From Microbacteriaceae bacterium (GTDB taxonomy: Bacteria; Actinomycetota; Actinomycetes; Actinomycetales; Microbacteriaceae): a stretch of DNA of 64,000 bases. How positions within the stretch are numbered: the stretch's first letter is position 1; every line of letters begins with the position of its first letter. The notes below the pieces were generated by a model. It did no database searches. It was not told the DNA's origin and was given only the letters and a program-made list of their open reading frames with translations. The stretch is from positions 62,001 through 126,000 of the forward strand of contig JAIYCT010000003.1 in NCBI GenBank assembly GCA_027487865.1, in the 5' to 3' direction. Shown here in pieces: positions 16,617 through 28,217 of this stretch. Position numbers and translations under genes: made by a program.

Positions 16617-17747
16617 ATGAAATTTCAAGCAGATCGCGAAGTTCTAGGCGAGGCGATTTCTTTCGTAGTGAGACTTATGTCCCCAAAGCCTCAACTGCCT
16701 CAACTATCCGGTGTGATGATCACCGCAGGCAACAACGAAGTTGTTCTTAGCATTTTTGACTATGAGGTTTCTGCAAAAGTAACCATCGCTGCAGCAGTTG
16801 ACGCGCCTGGAAAGGTCTTGGTCCAGGGCCGCCTACTTGCAGAAATTGTTTCCAAGCTCCCAGGTGAAACAGTTTCCCTTGCCCTACAAGAGTCCAGGCT
16901 TCAGCTAACTAGCGCTTCTAGCAAGTTCACCCTTTCCTCAATGTCAGCTTCTGATTACCCAGAGATCCCTGCGATGCCTTCAGCAACCGGAACGGTGGCC
17001 GCAAGCGACTTCTCGCACGCCGTTTCTCAGGTTGCTGTTGCGGCCTCAAGGGAAGAGGTCACTCCGGTTTTGACCGCAGTAATGATCACAGCTTCCGCGA
17101 AAGAACTGACAATGGTTGCTACCGATCGCTTCCGCGTAGCTGTAAAAAACCTGCCCTGGAACGGCAAGGCTGTTGAAAAAGAGTTATTGATTCCGGCCAG
17201 GGTCCTTCAGGAAATTGCCAAGACCTTCTCCCACGATGGTGACTTGTCGATCGCCTTCGGCGAAGGTGAAAAAGAAGTTGTCGGCTTTTCTGCTGGCAAC
17301 AAGTCAGTATCGACCGCGACCATCAAAGGCAAGTACCCACCGGTGCTGCAGCTTTTCCCAAGCGAGATCACCAACTTTGCAGTTATGAACACCCACGACC
17401 TACTGGACGCCACCAAACGTGTTGCTCTAGTCGTAGATCGCGAAAAGCCACTGCGCTACAAATTCACCGCCACCGAAGCGACCCTGGAGTCCATCGGCAG
17501 TGATGTTGCAGAGGCAAGTGAACAGGTGGCCTGTTCACTAACCGGCGAAGAAACCATCGTTTCGCTGCGCCCACAGTTCCTATCCGATGCCCTAAATGGA
17601 ATCGAAAACGAGAACGTTCGGGTTGGCTTTACGACAAACCCATCGAACCCGAACAAGCCGGGGCCGGTTTTGCTCTCCGCGGCTGATTCCAAGCAGGCTA
17701 ACTCCGACTTTAAGTACCTGTTGCAGCCAAACCTCCTGGTTTCCTAA
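16617..17747 (+). CDS. dnaN: DNA polymerase III sliding clamp (beta subunit)
   Basis: Ring-shaped dimer that tethers polymerases to DNA. It is 376 residues and made of three similar domains. TDRFRVAV near residue 175 is a conserved family segment, and the C-terminus is LLQPNLLVS, a slight variant of the usual P-M-R ending. The ATG is preceded by AAAGAGGA. It is followed by recF after 18 bases; the gnd gene found between dnaN and recF in Mycobacterium is missing. Confidence 0.98.
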   Translation: MKFQADREVLGEAISFVVRLMSPKPQLPQLSGVMITAGNNEVVLSIFDYEVSAKVTIAAAVDAPGKVLVQGRLLAEIVSKLPGETVSLALQESRLQLTSASSKFTLSSMSASDYPEIPAMPSATGTVAASDFSHAVSQVAVAASREEVTPVLTAVMITASAKELTMVATDRFRVAVKNLPWNGKAVEKELLIPARVLQEIAKTFSHDGDLSIAFGEGEKEVVGFSAGNKSVSTATIKGKYPPVLQLFPSEITNFAVMNTHDLLDATKRVALVVDREKPLRYKFTATEATLESIGSDVAEASEQVACSLTGEETIVSLRPQFLSDALNGIENENVRVGFTTNPSNPNKPGPVLLSAADSKQANSDFKYLLQPNLLVS

Positions 17748-17765
17748 GCACTTAGGCGATCCAGC

Positions 17766-18905
17766 GTGTGGATTTCCTCGTTACAGCTTGAAAATTTTCG
17801 CAACTATCGCCAACTTTCGGTAAGTTTCGAACCCGGGATAAATTTGCTCATCGGTGAAAACGGCGCCGGCAAAACCAATCTTGTTGAGGCCTGCGTATAC
17901 CTTTCAACCTTGGAATCACATCGAGTATCCGGTTACACCGCCCTTATTGGCTCGGAAGGCGCAAGCTCGCAGCTGTCTCTAAAGGCCAAGAACGATGGCC
18001 GCGAGATTGCTGTGGCCGCTGAACTGAATAGGGATAAGCCAAATCGGTATTTTCTTAACTCCCACCAGGTGAAGCGAACCTCAGATTTAGTCGGCGTCTC
18101 AAAAGTGGTGGTTTTTGCCCCGGAAGACCTTGACCTGGTGCGCCGGGACCCCCAGGATCGCCGAAAGTTCCTAGATGAATCGATGATTCAACTCAAGCCG
18201 CGTCTGGCTGGAGTAAAGGCCGATTACGAGCGGGTTCTAAAGCAAAAAGCGGCACTTCTAAAATCTGCCAGGCAAGTATCCAGCCCCGACCTAACAACCC
18301 TGGACATCTGGGACGATCAATTGGTCGCCCTGGGCACCGAGATCATCTTTCACCGTCAGGAGCTAATCTCAAAAATTTTTCCGCTCCTGCAGGACTTCTA
18401 TCACCAGCTCAGCGGCCAGCCAGAGTCCTTGGAAATGATTTTGAAGACGTCGGTGGCCGGTGGCGAGGAGGAAGACGAGTTCCAGTCGCTATCGAGCTGG
18501 GATAAGCAGGAGATCCAAGACGCCTTTTACCAGCGCCTTACAGAACTACGACCAAAAGAGCTAGAGCGCGGGGTCAGCCTCGTCGGTCCCCACCGCGATG
18601 AGCTCACAATATTGAAATCTGGCCTACTGGCAAGAAACCACGCATCTCAAGGCGAAGCCTGGTCGCTGGCACTCGGTCTGAAACTAGCGATGGCGCAGCT
18701 TTTGCGCTTGGACTCGCAGTCAGGCGATCCGGTGCTGATTCTTGATGATGTCTTTGCAGTATTGGACGCTGGACGCCGGCAGCGCCTGGTCGAATTTGTG
18801 ATCAACAACGAACAGGTATTGATTACCTCAGCGGATCAAGAAGCTGTCCCAGACCTACTTGTTGCCAAGCGATTAGAAGTGGTCGGAGGTGAGGTGGTTG
18901 GCTAA
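17766..18905 (+). CDS. recF: DNA replication and repair protein RecF
   Basis: SMC-like ATPase that helps load RecA at gaps. It is 379 residues with a GTG start, Walker A GENGAGKTN at about 33-41, the signature region near LVGPHRDEL, and Walker B LILDDVFAVLD. It overlaps the following DUF721 gene by 17 bases, so they are co-transcribed. Confidence 0.97.
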   Translation: MWISSLQLENFRNYRQLSVSFEPGINLLIGENGAGKTNLVEACVYLSTLESHRVSGYTALIGSEGASSQLSLKAKNDGREIAVAAELNRDKPNRYFLNSHQVKRTSDLVGVSKVVVFAPEDLDLVRRDPQDRRKFLDESMIQLKPRLAGVKADYERVLKQKAALLKSARQVSSPDLTTLDIWDDQLVALGTEIIFHRQELISKIFPLLQDFYHQLSGQPESLEMILKTSVAGGEEEDEFQSLSSWDKQEIQDAFYQRLTELRPKELERGVSLVGPHRDELTILKSGLLARNHASQGEAWSLALGLKLAMAQLLRLDSQSGDPVLILDDVFAVLDAGRRQRLVEFVINNEQVLITSADQEAVPDLLVAKRLEVVGGEVVG

Positions 18906-19386
18906 GTTGAATTTCGAGGTTATCGACACCTTTTTCCGCCAGTACCTGCTTGGTACCACCGGCATAAAGTCGCGCGATCAAAAGCGCAGGGAAGAGAATC
19001 AAAAACGTGGTTCTCAGCCATTTGACTCAGGTAGAGACCCAATCAAAGCCAGCGCGTCACTCGAGCAGCTCTTTGGCGAATTCAACTGGACCAGCCAACT
19101 TGCGCAGGCAACGCTTTTCACCGAGTGGAACAAGGTGGTAGGTGAGGACAGTGCGGAAGCCTCTTACCCAGAGGATCTCAAGAACGAAGTGCTTTCGGTT
19201 CGCTGTCGATCAACGGCTTGGGCCACTCAGCTAAGGCTTTTAGCACCGCAAATTTTGGAGAAAATCAACCAGCAGCATCCAGATGTTTTAGTCAGTGAAA
19301 TCAGGTTCATTGGACCGACCGCACCGAGTTGGAAAAAAGGCTCCAGATCGGTCCCTGGCAGGGGTCCTCGCGACACTTACGGGTAA
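18889..19386 (+). CDS. DUF721 / DciA-like protein
   Basis: It is 165 residues with a GTG start inside recF. The C-terminal half (about 60-140) has the DUF721 fold with TEWNKVVGE and LSVRCRSTAWATQLR. DciA of this family assists loading of the DnaB helicase in bacteria lacking DnaC or DnaI, and the position between recF and gyrB is standard in Actinobacteria. The helicase-loading role is inferred from the family. Confidence 0.9.
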   Translation: MRWLAKLNFEVIDTFFRQYLLGTTGIKSRDQKRREENQKRGSQPFDSGRDPIKASASLEQLFGEFNWTSQLAQATLFTEWNKVVGEDSAEASYPEDLKNEVLSVRCRSTAWATQLRLLAPQILEKINQQHPDVLVSEIRFIGPTAPSWKKGSRSVPGRGPRDTYG

Positions 19387-19502
19387 GTCGCATATCCCAG
19401 CTTTTGTCTGGGTGTAAGGGTAGAATCTAAGGGTTAGCTCACCCGAATTTAAGTCGGTCCAAAGGGTCCGCAGTTCATAGGTTCTAACCCAAGAGGAAGT
19501 AA

Positions 19503-21446
<1,944 letters not shown>

Positions 21447-21462
21447 GACTAGAGGTATAAAA

Positions 21463-23976
21463 ATGACTGAAAACCAGATGGACAAGATCGAGCAGGTAGA
21501 CCTCCAGGTCGAAATGCAGCGTAGCTACCTTGACTACGCAATGAGCGTTATCGTCGGTCGCGCACTCCCGGATGTTCGCGATGGCCTAAAGCCAGTGCAC
21601 CGCCGCGTGCTTTACGCGATGTACGACGGTGGCTACCGCCCAGACAAGCAGTTCTCCAAGTGTTCCCGTGTTGTCGGTGACGTAATGGGCCAGTTTCACC
21701 CGCACGGTGACACCGCTATTTACGACACCCTGGTGCGCTTGGTTCAGGACTGGAACCTGCGTTACCCATTGGTTTCTGGCCAGGGTAACTTCGGATCCCC
21801 AGGAAATGACCCAGCTGCTGCTCCTCGTTACACCGAGTGCAAGATGGCACCGCTTGCGATGGAGATGGTTAGAGATATCGACGAGGACACCGTTGATTTC
21901 CAGGATAACTACGACGGTAGAACCCAAGAACCCACTATTTTGCCTTCCAGGTTCCCAAACCTATTGGTGAACGGATCCATCGGTATCGCCGTTGGTATGG
22001 CTACCAACATCCCGCCGCACAACCTGCGCGAGATCTCGCAGGCTGCCCAATTTGTTCTAAAGAACCCAAACGTGGTTGGCGAAGAGCTAATTGAAGAGCT
22101 AATCAAGCTGGTCAAGGGACCTGACTTCCCAACCGGAGCGCAGATTCTTGGTCGTCGCGGAATCGAAGACGCCTACCGCACCGGTCGCGGTTCAATCACC
22201 ATGCGAGCGGTAGTAAACGTTGAAGAACTGCACAACCGCACTTGCCTAGTGGTTACCGAGCTTCCCTACCAGGTAAACCCGGACAACCTAGCGCTCAAGA
22301 TTGCAGAGTTGGTCAAGGAAGGCAAGCTAACCGGCGTCGCTGATATCCGCGATGAGACCTCTGGTCGCACCGGTCAGCGCTTGGTGATTGTTCTCAAGAA
22401 GGATGCGGTCGCAAGAGTTGTTCTAAACAACCTCTACAAGTACACCCAGCTGCAGGAAAACTTCGGTGCCAACATGTTGGCACTGGTTGATGGCGTGCCT
22501 CGCACCCTGTCAATCGATGGCTTTATCACCAACTGGGTGGCCCACCAGGTTGAGGTTATTGTTCGTCGCACCAAGTTCCGGCTGCGTAAGGCCGAAGAGC
22601 GTGCCCACATTCTGCGCGGTTACCTAAAGGCGCTAGACGCCCTTGACGAGGTAATCGCTCTGATTCGTAAGAGCTCCACCGTCGACGATGCACGAGATGG
22701 CCTGATCAAGCTTTTGGACATCGACGAACTGCAGGCCAGGGCCATCCTGAACATGCAGCTTAGACAGCTAGCAGCTCTTGAGCGCCAAAAGATTATCGAT
22801 GAGGCTGCAGAGCTTGAGCGCCAGATCACCGAGTTCCAGCGAATTATTGCTGACGAGGATGTCCAGCGCCAGATCATCTCCGATGAGCTAGAAGAAGTTG
22901 TTTCACGATACGGCGACGAGCGTCGCTCCGAGATTCTGCTTGGCTTCGACGGTGATGTTTCGATGGAAGACCTAATTCCTCAAGAGGAAATGGTTGTGAC
23001 CCTAACCGCAGGTGGCTACATCAAGCGCACCAGGAGCGACAACTACCGCGTGCAGCACCGCGGTGGCAAGGGCGTAAAGGGTGCCAGCCTGCGTGCCGAC
23101 GATGTGGTGCAGAACTTCATCGTTTCAACCACGCACCACTGGTTGATGTTCTTTACCAACACCGGTCGCGTATTCCGCTCCAAGGTCTACGAGATTCAGG
23201 AATCTGGTCGCGATGCCAAGGGTCAGCACGTAGCTAACCTTCTGGCACTGCAGCCAGAAGAGCGAATCGTTGAGGTTTTGGACCTGAAGGACTACCAGCA
23301 GGCGCCTTATTTGGTACTTGCAACCCGTGCGGGACTGGTCAAGAAGACCGCGCTCGAGACCTACGACACCGCTAGAACCGGTGGGATCATCGCGATCAAG
23401 CTCCGCGAAGGCGATGAGCTAGTGAACGCCATGCTGGTAAGCGATGACAATGACTTGCTTTTGGTATCTCGCAAGGGCATGTCGATCAGGTTCTCCGCTT
23501 CCAGTGATCAGCTAAGGCCGATGGGCCGTGACACCTCAGGTGTGATGGGTATGAGCTTTAGAAAGGGCGATGAGCTACTAAGCGCAACCGTGATTGGTGA
23601 GGCGGGCTTTGTATTCGTGGTTACCGAGGGTGGTTACGCAAAGCGCACCAGCGCGGATCAGTACCGCATCCAAAACCGCGGTGGCTTGGGAATCAAGGTT
23701 GCCAAGCTAGACGAAAAGCGTGGTGACCTGGTCGGCGCGCTAATTGTTGACGAAGTGGATGAGGTTTTGGTTGTGCTTGCCTCCGGCAAGGTAATTAGGA
23801 CCAATGCTGCCGAGGTTCCCGCCAAGGGCCGCGACACCATGGGCGTGGTGTTTGCTCGCTTCGAGGAGTCTGACTCGGTTTTGTCGCTAGCGCGCAACAC
23901 GGAGCGTAATCTAGAGACCAACGATTTAGTCGATGTTGAAGGAGAGCCAGATGGCGAAGCTGTTCAAGCGGAGTAG
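21463..23976 (+). CDS. gyrA: DNA gyrase subunit A
   Basis: DNA cleavage subunit of gyrase. It is 837 residues from the ATG at 21463, which has an AGAGG site; the longer open frame upstream lies inside gyrB. The catalytic tyrosine is in AAPRYTE. The quinolone region reads [10 protein letters not shown], with Thr at the position of Ser83 of the Escherichia coli protein. The C-terminal beta-pinwheel contains GyrA-box-like [10 protein letters not shown] near residue 530. It overlaps the DUF3566 gene by 26 bases. Confidence 0.98.
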   Translation: MTENQMDKIEQVDLQVEMQRSYLDYAMSVIVGRALPDVRDGLKPVHRRVLYAMYDGGYRPDKQFSKCSRVVGDVMGQFHPHGDTAIYDTLVRLVQDWNLRYPLVSGQGNFGSPGNDPAAAPRYTECKMAPLAMEMVRDIDEDTVDFQDNYDGRTQEPTILPSRFPNLLVNGSIGIAVGMATNIPPHNLREISQAAQFVLKNPNVVGEELIEELIKLVKGPDFPTGAQILGRRGIEDAYRTGRGSITMRAVVNVEELHNRTCLVVTELPYQVNPDNLALKIAELVKEGKLTGVADIRDETSGRTGQRLVIVLKKDAVARVVLNNLYKYTQLQENFGANMLALVDGVPRTLSIDGFITNWVAHQVEVIVRRTKFRLRKAEERAHILRGYLKALDALDEVIALIRKSSTVDDARDGLIKLLDIDELQARAILNMQLRQLAALERQKIIDEAAELERQITEFQRIIADEDVQRQIISDELEEVVSRYGDERRSEILLGFDGDVSMEDLIPQEEMVVTLTAGGYIKRTRSDNYRVQHRGGKGVKGASLRADDVVQNFIVSTTHHWLMFFTNTGRVFRSKVYEIQESGRDAKGQHVANLLALQPEERIVEVLDLKDYQQAPYLVLATRAGLVKKTALETYDTARTGGIIAIKLREGDELVNAMLVSDDNDLLLVSRKGMSIRFSASSDQLRPMGRDTSGVMGMSFRKGDELLSATVIGEAGFVFVVTEGGYAKRTSADQYRIQNRGGLGIKVAKLDEKRGDLVGALIVDEVDEVLVVLASGKVIRTNAAEVPAKGRDTMGVVFARFEESDSVLSLARNTERNLETNDLVDVEGEPDGEAVQAE

Positions 23977-24352
23977 TGCTCCAAAGGAGCCGGTAAAGCA
24001 GGTACGCCTAAAGCTTCGCTCCATCGATGTTATGTCCGCCGTAAAGGTTGGCTTTTTGGTTTCGATTGCTCTTGCAATCTCAACCATCGTTGGCGCGATT
24101 CTGCTCTGGGCAGTACTTGCAAGCTCCGGAGTCTTTTCTTCGGTCGGCGGCCTACTTTCCAGCATCTTTGGTGAGGGCAGCAGCTTCAGCCTTGAGAGCG
24201 AATTCTCATTTGCGAATGTGGTTGGAACCGCAGCCACGATTTCACTTTTGAACATCGTCTTCGCGACAGCGCTATCGGCAATCTGGGCGGTTCTTTTCAA
24301 CATTATTTCCAGGATTGTTGGCGGAGTTTCGGTCACTTTCACCAACAACTAG
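23951..24352 (+). CDS. DUF3566 membrane protein
   Basis: It is 133 residues from the ATG at 23951, preceded by GAAGGAG; an upstream TTG at 23933 has no such support. Two hydrophobic segments at about 38-65 and 95-125 flank a Gly/Ser-rich loop. DUF3566 proteins directly follow gyrA in many Actinobacteria, but their function is not known. The gene is followed by tRNA-Ile. Confidence 0.88.
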   Translation: MAKLFKRSSAPKEPVKQVRLKLRSIDVMSAVKVGFLVSIALAISTIVGAILLWAVLASSGVFSSVGGLLSSIFGEGSSFSLESEFSFANVVGTAATISLLNIVFATALSAIWAVLFNIISRIVGGVSVTFTNN

Positions 24353-24362
24353 AAAATCCGGT

Positions 24363-24391
24363 TTGGCATCTAGGCCATTTTTTAGTAATGT
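24363..24391 (+). promoter_or_regulatory. Promoter of the tRNA-Ile / tRNA-Ala unit
   Basis: TTGGCA at 24363-24368 and TAATGT at 24386-24391 are 17 bases apart, a good sigma-70-type spacing. Transcription would begin about 6 bases before tRNA-Ile. Confidence 0.6.
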
Positions 24392-24404
24392 TGTGACGTT
24401 CTAC

Positions 24405-24481
24405 GGGCCTATAGCTCAGGTGGTTAGAGCGCTTCACTGATAATGAAGAGGTCGGAGGTTCAAGTCCTCCTAGGCCCACCA
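24405..24481 (+). tRNA. tRNA-Ile (GAT)
   Basis: A 77-base cloverleaf: acceptor GGGCCTA / TAGGCCC, anticodon stem CTTCA / TGAAG around loop CTGATAA with anticodon GAT at 24439-24441, and T-arm GGAGG TTCAAGT CCTCC. The 3' CCA is encoded. The place after gyrA and DUF3566 is typical of Actinobacteria. Confidence 0.97.
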
Positions 24482-24547
24482 GGAAGCTTCTCCCGCAAGA
24501 GATGGCTTCCAACGTAGGATGCACCAAGATCCAATCCGGATCACTCC

Positions 24548-24620
24548 GGGGACTTAGCTCAGTTGGTAGAGCACCTGCTTTGCAAGCAGGGGGTCAGGGG
24601 TTCGACCCCCCTAGTCTCCA
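24548..24620 (+). tRNA. tRNA-Ala (TGC)
   Basis: A 73-base cloverleaf: acceptor GGGGACT / AGTCTCC containing the G3:U70 alanine identity pair, anticodon stem CCTGC / GCAGG with anticodon TGC at 24581-24583, and discriminator A at 24620. The following bases are CAA, so CCA is not encoded and must be added by the CCA enzyme. It is co-transcribed with tRNA-Ile. Confidence 0.97.
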
Positions 24621-24625
24621 CAAGA

Positions 24626-24660
24626 AAATCCCCCTCCTAACGGAGGGGGATTTCTTTTTT
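24626..24660 (+). terminator. Rho-independent terminator after tRNA-Ala
   Basis: A 12-bp perfect stem AAATCCCCCTCC / GGAGGGGGATTT with loop TAAC is followed by a six-T run at 24655-24660. It ends the tRNA transcript. Confidence 0.92.
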
Positions 24661-24687
24661 GACTAAATCCAGCTGTTCAGGTTTCTG

Positions 24688-25173
24688 CTATTTCTTTAGA
24701 GTTGCAGCCTTGGTGGCAATGGACTCTGCCACTTTCGCTAAGAAGATAGCGAATACCAGTGCCACGACAATGCCTGAGCTGATAGCTAGCTCAATTACCG
24801 CTCGGTCAAAGTCCTCCTGGGTCTTTTCCGACAGCGTCATGTAGGCGCCGACGGTAAGAATGTGTCTAACGGCAGCAATGATGCCGATGATCAAAAAGTT
24901 CTGAAGCTGAAAGACACCATCGGTGTAGCGGGCGATTACGGTTCGCAAGATCTCCAAAATGATGATGATGAACAAGACGTCGTTGATTGCCTGGATCATT
25001 CCACTTGGGAAGAAGGGTGAGGTGGTGAAGACACGAATAACGGAGTAAATAAGAGCCGCCACAGCGATGCCGAAGAGGAAAATACCCAGCACCACGTGGA
25101 AGACATCCTCCATGCGCTCAACTAGGCGATGAGGAACCAGACTCTGCTTCTCTACTTCAATTTCATTTCTCAT
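24688..25173 (-). CDS. PsiE-family membrane protein
   Basis: It is 161 residues with four predicted membrane helices (about 28-48, 60-80, 90-110, 130-150) and the family segment INDVLFIIIILEILRTVIARY. PsiE is a phosphate-starvation-inducible protein of unknown biochemical role in Escherichia coli. Two charged ends face the cytoplasm. No operon partner is evident. An inverted repeat lies 19 bases upstream of the start. Confidence 0.85.
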   Translation of the reverse strand: MRNEIEVEKQSLVPHRLVERMEDVFHVVLGIFLFGIAVAALIYSVIRVFTTSPFFPSGMIQAINDVLFIIIILEILRTVIARYTDGVFQLQNFLIIGIIAAVRHILTVGAYMTLSEKTQEDFDRAVIELAISSGIVVALVFAIFLAKVAESIATKAATLKK

Positions 25174-25191
25174 CTACTAGAGAATTCCAAC

Positions 25192-25225
25192 AATCGAGAT
25201 TTTCTTCCATTTATTTATCTCGATT
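25192..25225. repeat. Inverted repeat upstream of the psiE-like gene
   Basis: AATCGAGAT and ATCTCGATT are 9-bp perfect arms 16 bases apart, between the 3' end of the MFS gene and the start of the psiE-like gene. No T-run follows on the minus strand, so an operator or weak attenuator is more likely than a terminator. Confidence 0.5.
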
Positions 25226-25246
25226 TGCTCACAACAAAACCATTTG

Positions 25247-26497
25247 CTAGCTGGTTGGTTCAGGAATAACCGGCATGCTTTCGGTCACAGGGTCTGGGCT
25301 CTTTCCGCTCCTGAGGGCGATGTAGATCAGAACGCTGGCAACCAACACAATCAACCCACAGCCCATTACTGTCCAGCGAATACCAACATGCTCCGCAAAC
25401 CAGCCAATAACTGGGGAACCAATTGGAGTTCCACCCATAAAGATCAAGAGGTAGATGCCCATGACTCGGCCGCGAAGTGTTGGTTCGCAGTTGGTTTGAA
25501 CAAAAGAGTTAGCCGAGATCAGTGTCATAAGCGCCATGCCACCAACCAACGGCAGGATCAACGCGAAGGTTCCGTAGGTTGGCATCCAGGCTGTAACCAT
25601 AAGTAGCGCGCCAAAGATCATTCCGAAAAACATCACGAACTTGGGAACCCTGAGGTTCTCGAACCTAGCAGAGATCAGCACTCCGGTGAAGGAACCAATT
25701 GCCAAGACGCTACCGAGGATTCCAAATTCGGCCGGACCCTTACCAAACTCTTGGGTGGCCATAACAGCCATAAAAATCTGGAAGTTCAAACCGAAGGTTG
25801 TGGCAAAGAAGACCGCCAACATCACCAGGAAGATGTCCCTTTGCCCGAGCACATACTGCACCGCTTGCTTGAGCTTGGCTGAGCTATTTGGCTTCACCGA
25901 GATAAACAGCAAGTCTTTACGCATCATCCCTAGCGCAATAATGACCGCGACATAGGTAAGCGAGTTGACTAGGAACGAGACGCCGGTTCCAAAAAGCACA
26001 ATCAAGAATCCAGATGCTGCGGGGCCAATCAATCTTCCAGCATTGAAGTTCGCCGAGTTCAGGCTGATTGCGCTTGGAATGTCCTGGTGCCCAACAAGCT
26101 CTGAGTTAAAGGCGGTGCGAACTGGAGCATCAAGAGCGGAGAAGACTCCCACCGTGAAGGCGAGAACGGCAACGTGCCAGATCTCCACCACTCCGCTAAT
26201 GACCAAAAGACCCATGGTCAATGACCCAAGACCCGCACCAATGTTGGTGATTATCAAAAGTGTGCGCTTATCAAAGCGGTCTGCGAGAACGCCGCCGTAA
26301 AGGCTAAGTAGTAGCGAAGGCAAAAACTGCAGGGCGGTTATCAAACCAAGGAGTTGCGCAGATCCGGTTAACTCTAGAACTAGCCAGTCTTGGGCAATTC
26401 GCTGGGCCCAGGTGCCGACGTTTGAAAGCACGCTGGCGGGAAACAAAACCCGATAGTTGCGGTGCTTGAAAGCTCTAAGTGCGCTTTCTCTGGCCAT
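25247..26497 (-). CDS. MFS transporter (EntS/DHA3-like)
   Basis: It is 416 residues with 12 predicted membrane helices. The N-terminus (NYRVLFPASVLSNVGTWAQRIAQDW) and the loop GGVLADRFDKR are typical of the MFS_3 / enterobactin-exporter-like group, which exports siderophores or drugs. The substrate is unknown. The ATG at 26497 has no ribosome site; TAGTCT lies six bases upstream, which fits a leaderless message. It diverges from the EamA gene. Confidence 0.9.
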   Translation of the reverse strand: MARESALRAFKHRNYRVLFPASVLSNVGTWAQRIAQDWLVLELTGSAQLLGLITALQFLPSLLLSLYGGVLADRFDKRTLLIITNIGAGLGSLTMGLLVISGVVEIWHVAVLAFTVGVFSALDAPVRTAFNSELVGHQDIPSAISLNSANFNAGRLIGPAASGFLIVLFGTGVSFLVNSLTYVAVIIALGMMRKDLLFISVKPNSSAKLKQAVQYVLGQRDIFLVMLAVFFATTFGLNFQIFMAVMATQEFGKGPAEFGILGSVLAIGSFTGVLISARFENLRVPKFVMFFGMIFGALLMVTAWMPTYGTFALILPLVGGMALMTLISANSFVQTNCEPTLRGRVMGIYLLIFMGGTPIGSPVIGWFAEHVGIRWTVMGCGLIVLVASVLIYIALRSGKSPDPVTESMPVIPEPTS

Positions 26498-26503
26498 TGG
26501 GTA

Positions 26504-26509
26504 AGACTA
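26504..26509 (-). promoter_or_regulatory. -10 hexamer of a probable leaderless promoter (MFS gene)
   Basis: TAGTCT on the minus strand ends six bases before the ATG at 26497. Confidence 0.5.
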
Positions 26510-26552
26510 CCAACGGATCTTGTATTGGGCCTTCGAAACCGGGGTTATCCAA

Positions 26553-26558
26553 TACGCT
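26553..26558 (+). promoter_or_regulatory. -10 hexamer of a probable leaderless promoter (EamA gene)
   Basis: TACGCT ends six bases before the GTG at 26565. Confidence 0.45.
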
Positions 26559-26564
26559 AGGCAG

Positions 26565-27431
26565 GTGTCTCGTCGAGGGTTAGTACTGTTCCTGCTTACA
26601 GGCGTTTTCTGGGGACTCCCTTACTTCTTTATCGCTATCGCGCTAGATAGCTTTTCAACCCCAACAATTGTTTTTGCCAGAACCTTTATTGGCGCATTGG
26701 TATTGGTGCCATACGCCATCATGACCGGTGCCGCTAAGAAGGTCCTCAAGGCCTGGCCTTACGTTTTGCTCTTCGCTGCACTCGAGATGGTTGGCCCCTG
26801 GTTCCTAATTACCGAGGCTGAGAAGTATATTTCGTCCGGCCTTGCCGGATTATTGATTTCCACCGTTCCGTTTTTTGCCGTGGCAATCCTGGCCTTGGTT
26901 TTCAAGGATCGCACCGCGCTTAGGCCGATTCCACTGGCTGGAATGGTCATCGGTTTCGCAGGAGTCATTGCACTGGTTGGAATTGACTCGTTCCTAGGTC
27001 ACGCAGAGCCACTGTGGATTGGCGCGGTTGTTTTGGCGGCAGTCGGATATGCCATTGCACCGATCATGGCAAATAACAAGATGACCGATGTCCCAACCAG
27101 CGGTGTCATTGGATTCAGCATGGCAATTGTTGCTGCAATTTATGCCATTCCAGCTGCCTTTGAGATTCCGGCCGAGATTGCCGCTCAGCCACCAATTGAG
27201 GGCTGGATCGCACTATTGGTATTAGGTCTAATCTGCTCGGCGCTCGCCTTCGTCCTCTTCTTCGAGCTGATTCGCGAGATTGGCCCTGTAAAGGCCAGCC
27301 TGATTACCTATGTCAACACCGCGGTCGCATTGCTACTTGGAACCTTGTTCCTATCCGAACCAGTTACACCCGGGCTGTTGATTGGTATCCCAATGATCAC
27401 CCTGGGGCTTTATTTGTCAGCGAAAAAGTAG
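26565..27431 (+). CDS. EamA-family (DMT) transporter
   Basis: It is 288 residues from GTG at 26565; the open frame extends to a TTG at 26520, but the extra residues are not hydrophobic and the promoter hexamer sits inside that stretch. Ten membrane helices in two EamA halves are visible (GVFWGLPYFFIAIAL in the first, AVGYAIAPIMANN in the second). Members export amino acids or metabolites; the substrate is unknown. Confidence 0.88.
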   Translation: MSRRGLVLFLLTGVFWGLPYFFIAIALDSFSTPTIVFARTFIGALVLVPYAIMTGAAKKVLKAWPYVLLFAALEMVGPWFLITEAEKYISSGLAGLLISTVPFFAVAILALVFKDRTALRPIPLAGMVIGFAGVIALVGIDSFLGHAEPLWIGAVVLAAVGYAIAPIMANNKMTDVPTSGVIGFSMAIVAAIYAIPAAFEIPAEIAAQPPIEGWIALLVLGLICSALAFVLFFELIREIGPVKASLITYVNTAVALLLGTLFLSEPVTPGLLIGIPMITLGLYLSAKK

Positions 27432-27455
27432 CGATTGTTGACACACTAGGTAGTT

Positions 27456-27710
27456 ATGGAATCACTAGCTGCTTTAGTCGCCGGAATCTTTATCGCTCAG
27501 ATAGCAATCTCGATCCTCAACATTGTGCTGGCCATCCTCTATCGCCGAGGAAAGATAAAGCGCTGGATCGCTATTTTGGCGAATGCCGTTACCGGCATTC
27601 TTGCGCTGTGGGGGATTGCAACGGTGTGGGTTATGGGCGTAGCACCCTCGGTGTCCGTGTTGATCTCCTCGATTTTGATCACCTGGCCAAGAAAAAACCG
27701 GGCCGAGTAA
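27456..27710 (+). CDS. Small membrane protein
   Basis: It is 84 residues with three hydrophobic segments (about 5-27, 38-58, 60-76) separated by the basic loop YRRGKIKRW. I do not recognise the family. It follows the EamA gene by 24 bases on the same strand. Its last codons overlap the terminator of the convergent DoxX gene. Confidence 0.65.
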   Translation: MESLAALVAGIFIAQIAISILNIVLAILYRRGKIKRWIAILANAVTGILALWGIATVWVMGVAPSVSVLISSILITWPRKNRAE

Positions 27711-27720
27711 CCCCGGCCCG
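27691..27720 (-). terminator. Rho-independent terminator of the DoxX-like gene
   Basis: On the minus strand a 7-bp stem CGGGCCG / CGGCCCG with an 8-base loop is followed by G and six T. It lies 15 bases past the DoxX stop and overlaps the 3' end of the convergent small membrane protein gene. Confidence 0.8.
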
Positions 27721-27734
27721 ATCTCTAAACCCAT

Positions 27735-28139
27735 TTAGACAAGTGGCAGATATGCCCAAAGCAGCGCAGCTGCCAAAGACACAAGCAATAGCCGCATGTT
27801 CATCTTGAAGGTGTACTTACCCTCGCCACGCTTCGCGTGAAGGATGATTGCACCAACCATCGTGAGTGCAAGACCCACTGCAGCAGCAACCGCGAACCAG
27901 ATAGCCCAGGTGTAACCCAAGAAGTAACCAACAGGGGCAATAACCAATCCGGCAGCACCTACTAACTCAAGCCATGCGATTAGGCGAACGGTCCAAAACG
28001 GAATCTTCTCAACCCAGCCGAAACCTGCGCCAAGCAGGGTCTCTTTGGTGCTGAAGGCCTTGAACTTGCCTGCTTTGTAGAAGGCAAATGCTGTGTAGAG
28101 GCTTGCCGCTGCGGCAAGAACGATGATCAAAATATTCAT
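27735..28139 (-). CDS. DoxX-like membrane protein
   Basis: It is 134 residues with four predicted membrane helices. The segments AFYKAGKFKAF, RLIAWLELVGAAGLVI and AVGLALTMVGAIILHAKRGE match the DoxX-like family; these proteins are membrane subunits or partners in redox and stress responses, mostly uncharacterised. A ribosome site AGGAAAT precedes the ATG. Downstream is a clear terminator, so it is monocistronic. Confidence 0.82.
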   Translation of the reverse strand: MNILIIVLAAAASLYTAFAFYKAGKFKAFSTKETLLGAGFGWVEKIPFWTVRLIAWLELVGAAGLVIAPVGYFLGYTWAIWFAVAAAVGLALTMVGAIILHAKRGEGKYTFKMNMRLLLVSLAAALLWAYLPLV

Positions 28140-28204
28140 TATTTCCTAATTCTGTCTAGTCCCTCTAGACAAACATTGTCCACCATACCTGAATTTTTCC
28201 TTGA

Positions 28205-28210
28205 TAGGCT
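28205..28210 (+). promoter_or_regulatory. -10 hexamer of a probable leaderless promoter (HicB-like gene)
   Basis: TAGGCT ends seven bases before the ATG at 28218. Confidence 0.5.
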
Positions 28211-28217
28211 TTTCTTC

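Noticed and set aside
24482-24547. Additional small RNA between the two tRNA genes
   Set aside because: Only a short imperfect stem (GGAAGC / GCTTCC) is seen; it is more likely a processing spacer.
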